From the NCBI GenBank assembly GCA_964578885.1, contig CAZOEO010000005.1:1-64000 (forward strand): a stretch of 64,000 nt of DNA, given 5' to 3'. The translations under genes and the position numbers were made by a program. Source of the stretch: CAZRHR01 sp964578885. Lineage in GTDB: Bacteria; Bacteroidota; Bacteroidia; CAIKAF01. The first letter of the stretch is position 1, and each line of letters begins with the position of its first letter. Below the pieces are notes generated by a model that saw only the letters and a program-made list of their open reading frames with translations, did not search any database and was not told the DNA's origin. This document shows positions 59,078-64,000 of this stretch, piece after piece.

Positions 59078-62000
59078 ATGAGGATCACATTGTACGCATG
59101 TATGGCGGTTTGTATGGCCGGTCAGGTGATGGGGCAGGTAAATCCGCCGGCACAGAGCTTGCCTTACACCGAAAACTTTAACAGCCTGACGGGAAGCAGC
59201 ACGTCTCTTCCTACGGGTTGGGCGCCTTGGGTTGCCGCTGGGTCAACCGGGACTTTTCCAACATCTGGTCCAACAGGTGCAGCCAGTTTTTCAGGCGGAA
59301 CAGCAGCAACAACAGCCAGTGGAACCTATGATTACAATGGGAAAGCCGGTATTTTGAACTCAGGTTCCTCAAGCAATGCCTTGGCGATGGCCATTAATAC
59401 CACCGGTCTTGGCCAAATCAATGTGGCCTATGATGCCATGACGATTCGTGATCCATACAATGGGTCCACCAATACACGAGTGAATGTATTTGCATTACAG
59501 TATCGGGTTGGAACAAGCGGCTCATGGACTACACTTTTAGGATCCGGATATAACAGCAATGCAACTACCAATACAAGCGGCACCACGGCCGTAAACATAC
59601 AGCCAAGATCTGTACTTTTGCCCGCGAACTGTAACAATCAGCCAGAAGTTCAATTGCGATGGGTGAATAAAGACTCCACAGGCGGAGGACAGCGCCCCTC
59701 ATTTGCAATTGATAATATAAACATTACAGGACAACCCGCTTCCACCAACCTCGTCAACTTAACGCTATCTTCTGCCTCTGGTTTTGAGGGAGCCCAAACT
59801 GTGATAACCGTAACGGCTTCTGCCAGTAACATCGTCAGTAATGTTGAAACCGTGACGCTTTCTGTCACTGGCAATGGCATTACGCCTTCTGACTATGCCT
59901 TATCTGCACCAACCATCACGATTGCCTCTGGTTCCAATTCCGGAACTGTGAATTTTACCGTTCAAAATGATTTATTGAATGAAGGGACCGAAACGGCCTT
60001 TATCAATATTGCCAATTTATCGGCCGGTCTAGCTTCCGGATCTGTAACCTCTCTTCCTGTAACCATTACGGATGACGATACCACCATTGTACTTAGCGGC
60101 ATCAATTTACCATCAAACACTCAAAATTTTGATTTATTAAACACTACTGGCACTGGACAGAATCAATTCCCATTTGGCGTATTCATCCTTGAACAAACCA
60201 GCTCTACCAACGCCAACGTAGATGGTTTGTACCGGGCCGGAGATGGGAGTACAAGTACAGGAGATGTCTATAGCTTTGGAACTGGAACCAACTCGGATCG
60301 GGCTTTAGGATCAGTTTCTTCAGGCTCATTTTCCCCAACGTATATTGGACTTCAACTACAAAATTCAACAGGACAAACTTTTAACAGTTTAGATATTACT
60401 TATGTAGGTGAGCAGTGGAGAGATGGTGGAAATTCCGGAGGAGACTCTTTGGTTTTTGAATATTCTACGGATGCCATCAGCCTTGCTACCGGAACCTGGC
60501 AACGGGTAAATGCCTTGAAGTTTAACTCCCCGGTTCAATCTGGTGTGGCTGGAGCCCTGAATGGAGATTTGCCTGCGAATCGCACCGTCATTTCTTCAAG
60601 TTTAACCAACTTAGGGAATATTTCTCCCGGAGCTACCATTTGGGTTAGGTGGATTGACTTTGACGTTGTGGGAAATGACCATGGGATGGCCGTTGATTCC
60701 TTCGTGGCCATTCCCCGAATTTTAGCTTGTCCCGAACCCACACAACCTGTGGCAACACTAACTACTTCCAACCTAACCGGCAGCAGTGTTCAATTGAACT
60801 GGACCGGTGGCAATGGAACAAATGTGGCTGTAGTGGCTCGTTTGGGCAATCCTGTTTCAGATGCTCCTGTTGATGGACAAAATTACACGGCGGCTTCTGC
60901 GTTTGGTACGCCTACTTCGGCATTGGGTTCAGGTTTTGTGGTTTATGCAGGCCCTGCTGCCTCAGGAACCGTGAACGTAACAAATCTGGTTGCAGGAAAC
61001 ACGTATCATTTTGCCGCATATAGTTATGATTGTAATCCTGGTGAGTATAACACGACCACCCCAGCAGTAACACAGGCTCAGATTCCTGTTATTCCAGCGA
61101 TTACAGTAACCCCCACCACACTCGGAGCATTTACGGCACAAGCCAATTCCAATAGCAATACGGACTCCGTTACGGTAAGTGGAGTCAACCTTGTTGCGTC
61201 TATTTCACTTACCACAAATGCTCCCTTCGAAATTTCAACAGCCTTCGCCGGTCCTTACAGTACATCTATTTCGCTTCCACCTCTGGCCGGTGTAGTCAAT
61301 AATACACGTATTTATGTAAGAATGTTGGCCAATGCCGCCAACACGTATCAGGACACACTGTTTATTTCTTCTCAAGGAGTTACAACAGTAAAAGTGGTAC
61401 TGAACGGAACCGCGACAGCATCCGGAACTTTCCCGAATCTGCATCCTTTGTGCAGTAGTAACTATACTTTCTCTCAATGGGATGCAAGCAGCGCCGCCGG
61501 AACATATCCTGCATCCATGTCTTTTCACACAACCAGCACCATGGATCCGAATGCTTCGGTGAGCATGACCGGAACATACACTGCTGCCTACAACTTAACA
61601 GGTGGAAGTCGTATTAATGGAATCGGTGCAGATGGTCTTTCATTTGCTAACACCGGAACGGCCTCGAATGGTGGCCATTTGGGAACGGCCGTATTAGGAT
61701 TAAATACGCTTGGAAGAACGAATATCGAAGTAAGCTGGTTGAATGGCATTCAATCCGTGGGATCAGGTACGCCAACACCCAGAGATTATCGCATGCGTTT
61801 GGAATATCGGGTGGGCGGAAACGCATGGCAGGTCGTTCCAGGAACCGAATATCAAACCATTGGTTTGGCACAAGGCACAACTCAGAACTTTGGTCCGATT
61901 GTATTGCCTTCAGATGCGGAAAACCAGCCAGTGGTTTATCTGCAGTGGCGTTATTTTCAACAAGCTTCCAACAATGGTGGATCTCGCCCGGCCATTCGTT

Positions 62001-63427
62001 TGGATGAGATTTCTGTAACCTCTACAGGTATTTCTGCCGGTGCCACGGATCTGGTAGCTGTTGCGGCTTCCGAAACGGATACGCTGTTCAGCACTTTGAC
62101 AGGTTCGGTGAATACCAATACGGATGGCGCTCAGATTTTCGCTTTTACCATTAGAGATGGTGGTGCAAATGGCGTTACAGACAACCTTCCTACCGAATTG
62201 TCAGCCATGCAGTTTACTGCAGGTTCATTGCATACAGCTGGTGCCTTTAACCAAGTATTTCAAGCTGTTGCGTTGTTCGATGGCTCTACCAAACTGGCTG
62301 ATGGTGTTTTAACTGCCAACTCTTTGGATTTCACAGGATTATCCCTTCAGATTCCAGATGGAAACACCCAAACGCTACAACTTCGCGCTACGCTTTCTTC
62401 CGCTGGTCAATTGATTGATAAGACCAATATTCAATTGTCCCTGACCAATGCAGGAGTAACCTTGACCAATCCTTGTAATTCGTCTCCCATGACCACCGTT
62501 CAGATTCTTTCTGACGGCACCATGAATGCGGTAGAAGTATCTGCCACAGATTTCGTTTTCACAGGTATTTCTCAGCCGATTACCGCATCTCAGCCATTTA
62601 CTTTAACGGTACAGGCGGTAGATCAGTTGATGAACATTGATACAGATCCAAGAACCATAACACTTACTTTGGCCACCGGATCAGGCAACCTCAGTTCTAC
62701 TGCAGGTTTAGGTCCTGTAAGCATGATAAATGGACAATTTACCTGGACAGACTTAGTGTACGACGTAGTTGGTGCCTTTACTGTAAATGCTCAGGATCCA
62801 GCATCTTCTGTTAATGGGGACACCTTGCTGAATGCCAATCCACTATGTGTAACGCCATCAAATGCTACGGGTTTAGCCTTCTCGAATATCACTTCTACGG
62901 ATTTGACGGTTCAATGGCAGAATGGTTCAGGAACAGGTCGGATTCTAGTCGTTCGTCAAGGAGCTCCGGTAGCTACTGGTCCAACCGACGGACAAACTTA
63001 CACGGCCAACTCGGTTTTCGGAACGCCTACCGCAGCACTGGGAGATGGGTTTGTGGTTTACAGTGGAAACGGAACCACAACCAATATCAGCGGACTTACA
63101 GCCAACACCTTGTATCATTTTGCCCTGTACGAATTTGATTGTACTCCGGTAAAATATGCGTCAGGTGAAACTGCAAGTCAGGCCACGGCAAATGTTGGAA
63201 TTGCATCCAATGAGCCTTCCGCTTTTCACGCGTATCCAAACCCTGCCGAAGCAGGAACACCAGTTTACTTCAATCAATCCGTTCATGCGGCCCTCTTTGA
63301 TTTATCCGGCAGACAAATGAAGGTGTCTCAACAAAAAGGAATGATCGCTACGGAAGGACTCCCTACGGGCGTATATATCCTGCGCACCGAAGACGGTGAA
63401 GCTGTTCGGATCGTGATTACTCGATAA
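59078..63427 (+). CDS. 1449-residue T9SS type A surface protein with Calx-beta and FN3-like repeats
   Basis: A very large exported protein (MRITLYACMAVCMAGQVMG signal). Order: a jelly-roll-like domain (about 20-215), a Calx-beta domain (about 222-335, ending V-T-I-T-D-D-D), a second carbohydrate-binding-like domain, an FN3-like unit with G-T-P-T-S-A-L-G-S-G-F-V-V-Y (about 560-665), an Ig-like domain, another jelly roll (about 790-985; G-S-R-P-A-I-R-L-D-E-I-S-V-T), two more beta domains, and a second FN3-like unit (about 1255-1370; G-T-P-T-A-A-L-G-D-G-F-V-V-Y). It ends AYPNPAEAGTPVYF and P-T-G-V-Y-I-L-R-T, a type A sorting domain. Probably an adhesin or matrix protein; no enzyme motif seen. 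Confidence 0.9.
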   Translation: MRITLYACMAVCMAGQVMGQVNPPAQSLPYTENFNSLTGSSTSLPTGWAPWVAAGSTGTFPTSGPTGAASFSGGTAATTASGTYDYNGKAGILNSGSSSNALAMAINTTGLGQINVAYDAMTIRDPYNGSTNTRVNVFALQYRVGTSGSWTTLLGSGYNSNATTNTSGTTAVNIQPRSVLLPANCNNQPEVQLRWVNKDSTGGGQRPSFAIDNINITGQPASTNLVNLTLSSASGFEGAQTVITVTASASNIVSNVETVTLSVTGNGITPSDYALSAPTITIASGSNSGTVNFTVQNDLLNEGTETAFINIANLSAGLASGSVTSLPVTITDDDTTIVLSGINLPSNTQNFDLLNTTGTGQNQFPFGVFILEQTSSTNANVDGLYRAGDGSTSTGDVYSFGTGTNSDRALGSVSSGSFSPTYIGLQLQNSTGQTFNSLDITYVGEQWRDGGNSGGDSLVFEYSTDAISLATGTWQRVNALKFNSPVQSGVAGALNGDLPANRTVISSSLTNLGNISPGATIWVRWIDFDVVGNDHGMAVDSFVAIPRILACPEPTQPVATLTTSNLTGSSVQLNWTGGNGTNVAVVARLGNPVSDAPVDGQNYTAASAFGTPTSALGSGFVVYAGPAASGTVNVTNLVAGNTYHFAAYSYDCNPGEYNTTTPAVTQAQIPVIPAITVTPTTLGAFTAQANSNSNTDSVTVSGVNLVASISLTTNAPFEISTAFAGPYSTSISLPPLAGVVNNTRIYVRMLANAANTYQDTLFISSQGVTTVKVVLNGTATASGTFPNLHPLCSSNYTFSQWDASSAAGTYPASMSFHTTSTMDPNASVSMTGTYTAAYNLTGGSRINGIGADGLSFANTGTASNGGHLGTAVLGLNTLGRTNIEVSWLNGIQSVGSGTPTPRDYRMRLEYRVGGNAWQVVPGTEYQTIGLAQGTTQNFGPIVLPSDAENQPVVYLQWRYFQQASNNGGSRPAIRLDEISVTSTGISAGATDLVAVAASETDTLFSTLTGSVNTNTDGAQIFAFTIRDGGANGVTDNLPTELSAMQFTAGSLHTAGAFNQVFQAVALFDGSTKLADGVLTANSLDFTGLSLQIPDGNTQTLQLRATLSSAGQLIDKTNIQLSLTNAGVTLTNPCNSSPMTTVQILSDGTMNAVEVSATDFVFTGISQPITASQPFTLTVQAVDQLMNIDTDPRTITLTLATGSGNLSSTAGLGPVSMINGQFTWTDLVYDVVGAFTVNAQDPASSVNGDTLLNANPLCVTPSNATGLAFSNITSTDLTVQWQNGSGTGRILVVRQGAPVATGPTDGQTYTANSVFGTPTAALGDGFVVYSGNGTTTNISGLTANTLYHFALYEFDCTPVKYASGETASQATANVGIASNEPSAFHAYPNPAEAGTPVYFNQSVHAALFDLSGRQMKVSQQKGMIATEGLPTGVYILRTEDGEAVRIVITR

Positions 63428-63445
63428 TTAGTATTTTAAATGTGA

Positions 63446-63477
63446 AAAGCCGGTGGATGATTTCACCGGCTTTTTTT
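63446..63477 (+). terminator. rho-independent terminator
   Basis: AAAGCCGGTG (63446-63455) pairs with CACCGGCTTT (63464-63473) in a 10-bp perfect stem with an 8-nt loop; seven T in total follow the GC part. It ends the 59078-63427 gene. Confidence 0.9.
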
Positions 63478-63735
63478 ATTTCTATTTCCTGGCGAAAAAG
63501 GATTCGGGAAAAACTGTTCCGGAGTCCTTTTAACCCGTTCGGAAATTGGGTGACCTTGCGCTCATCTTTTGCGGTATTTCCTTTGCCATAGCCTTTAATG
63601 GGCGAATAAGGATTGGTTGGTTGAAATTTTTCTCATAGGTTTAAATCGGCATCATATCTTGGGTTTATGGCGTCGGTTAAAACGATTTCGCCACAGTATT
63701 TTTCTTACCGATTTTAATCGTTTATATCCGTTTAA

Positions 63736-63802
63736 TGACCGACTCATGTCGGACGGATTACGCAGATTGTCCTCGGGGAGGGGTGGGTGTTCACCCCGAT
63801 TC
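63736..63802. repeat. diverged interspersed repeat, right copy
   Basis: Partner of 75-142, same orientation. It contains TGACCGA, ATGTCGGACGG, GGATTACGCAGATTG, CCTCGGGGAGGGGTGGG and the hairpin GGGTG-TT-CACCC (63785-63796). The G-C pair next to the loop replaces the T-A pair of the left copy. Confidence 0.4.
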
Positions 63803-63876
63803 AGGAAATCTTCAACATGCTACGTGTGACCCTGTAAGCAAGGTATTTGACTGATATTGGTCTGAGATGCCATTTA

Positions 63877-63898
63877 AATGGAGGCTTCTTCCTCCATT
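63877..63898. repeat. 8-bp hairpin near right end
   Basis: AATGGAGG (63877-63884) and CCTCCATT (63891-63898), perfect arms with the loop CTTCTT. No T tract follows, so it is not a standard terminator. Confidence 0.55.
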
Positions 63899-64000
63899 CA
63901 CCCGGACAACTCGAGTGGGGAAAATCCTCCATCCGTCACTTTGGGATGGCTACTTGTCCAACTATTTTTTTTAACCTCATACAATCACAAGGTATAATTT

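Larger units (their letters stand above)
63478..64000. other. gene-poor right end of the window
   Basis: No gene that I can support. A 70-codon plus-strand frame (63617-63829) is Arg/Leu-rich, has no domain and covers the diverged repeat at 63736. CTTGCGCTCATCTTTTGCGG near 63555 recalls the CTTTGCG repeats at 34.7 kb. The last 150 nt include one clear hairpin (63877-63898). A gene may begin past the edge. Confidence 0.55.

Overview
The window is bacterial chromosome of mid-40s percent GC from a member of the Bacteroidota. Three independent signs agree. Several proteins end in Por/type IX secretion (T9SS) sorting domains, including gliding-motility type C-termini. Conserved Bacteroidota families occur (choice-of-anchor L, DUF6341, DCC family, a DsbD-thioredoxin fusion). 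Many genes have the Bacteroidota -7 promoter element TAnnTTTG in front of their start. A helical family at 42.2-43.6 kb that I associate with Saprospiria-like genomes hints at that lineage, but I cannot place the organism below phylum with confidence. I found no rRNA, tRNA, CRISPR array, insertion sequence, prophage or plasmid function; this is mostly ordinary core chromosome.

Layout. 0.2-2.6 kb: a leftward operon of an HTH/WYL-like regulator, a cyclase-family hydrolase and an MmcQ/YjbR protein. 3-9.3 kb: a small membrane protein, an XRE regulator, OxyR, a polytopic membrane protein, metF, a DCC thiol protein, a coiled-coil lipoprotein and a DODA-type dioxygenase. 10-14.3 kb: two overlapping secreted amidohydrolase genes holding three amidohydrolase-like domains, only one with an intact HxH metal motif. 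14.4-19 kb: an SDR, a secreted PKD/glycine-rich protein, and an alkane hydroxylase (alkB) divergent from a TetR regulator. 19-25.9 kb: an SNF2 helicase, an ACMSD-like decarboxylase, a lipoprotein, a YkgJ protein, ddl and threonine aldolase. 25.9-33.5 kb: a nucleoside transporter, TSUP permease, trhO, DsbD fusion, comF and a coiled-coil membrane protein. 33.7-43.6 kb: a PfkB kinase, a repeat pair, copA, a thioredoxin, deoC, DinB, a T9SS protein, a CDF exporter, a thioesterase and the helical family. 43.8-49.3 kb: a secreted protein, an EEP hydrolase, proline dehydrogenase, and overlapping aroB-aroA. 49.3-50.0 kb: a gene-poor tract with several inverted repeats. 50-63.4 kb: two gliding-motility C-terminal proteins in tandem, an M20 peptidase with a LEA-2 lipoprotein, a flavodoxin, a CocE-like secreted hydrolase and a 1449-residue T9SS adhesin-like protein.

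How the parts relate. Several genes concern redox and metals (oxyR, DsbD, two thioredoxin-like proteins, copA, CDF) and secreted surface proteins, but no single large pathway is encoded. The most unusual points are: (i) four genes whose -7-like box ends exactly 4 nt before the ATG, predicting leaderless mRNAs; (ii) the three-domain amidohydrolase pair; (iii) a TSP3-like calcium-binding insert inside DsbD; (iv) a structured, repeat-rich gap at 49.3-50.0 kb; (v) diverged repeat copies near the two window ends whose small hairpins differ by a compensatory base change. I did not find a convincing new multi-gene system.
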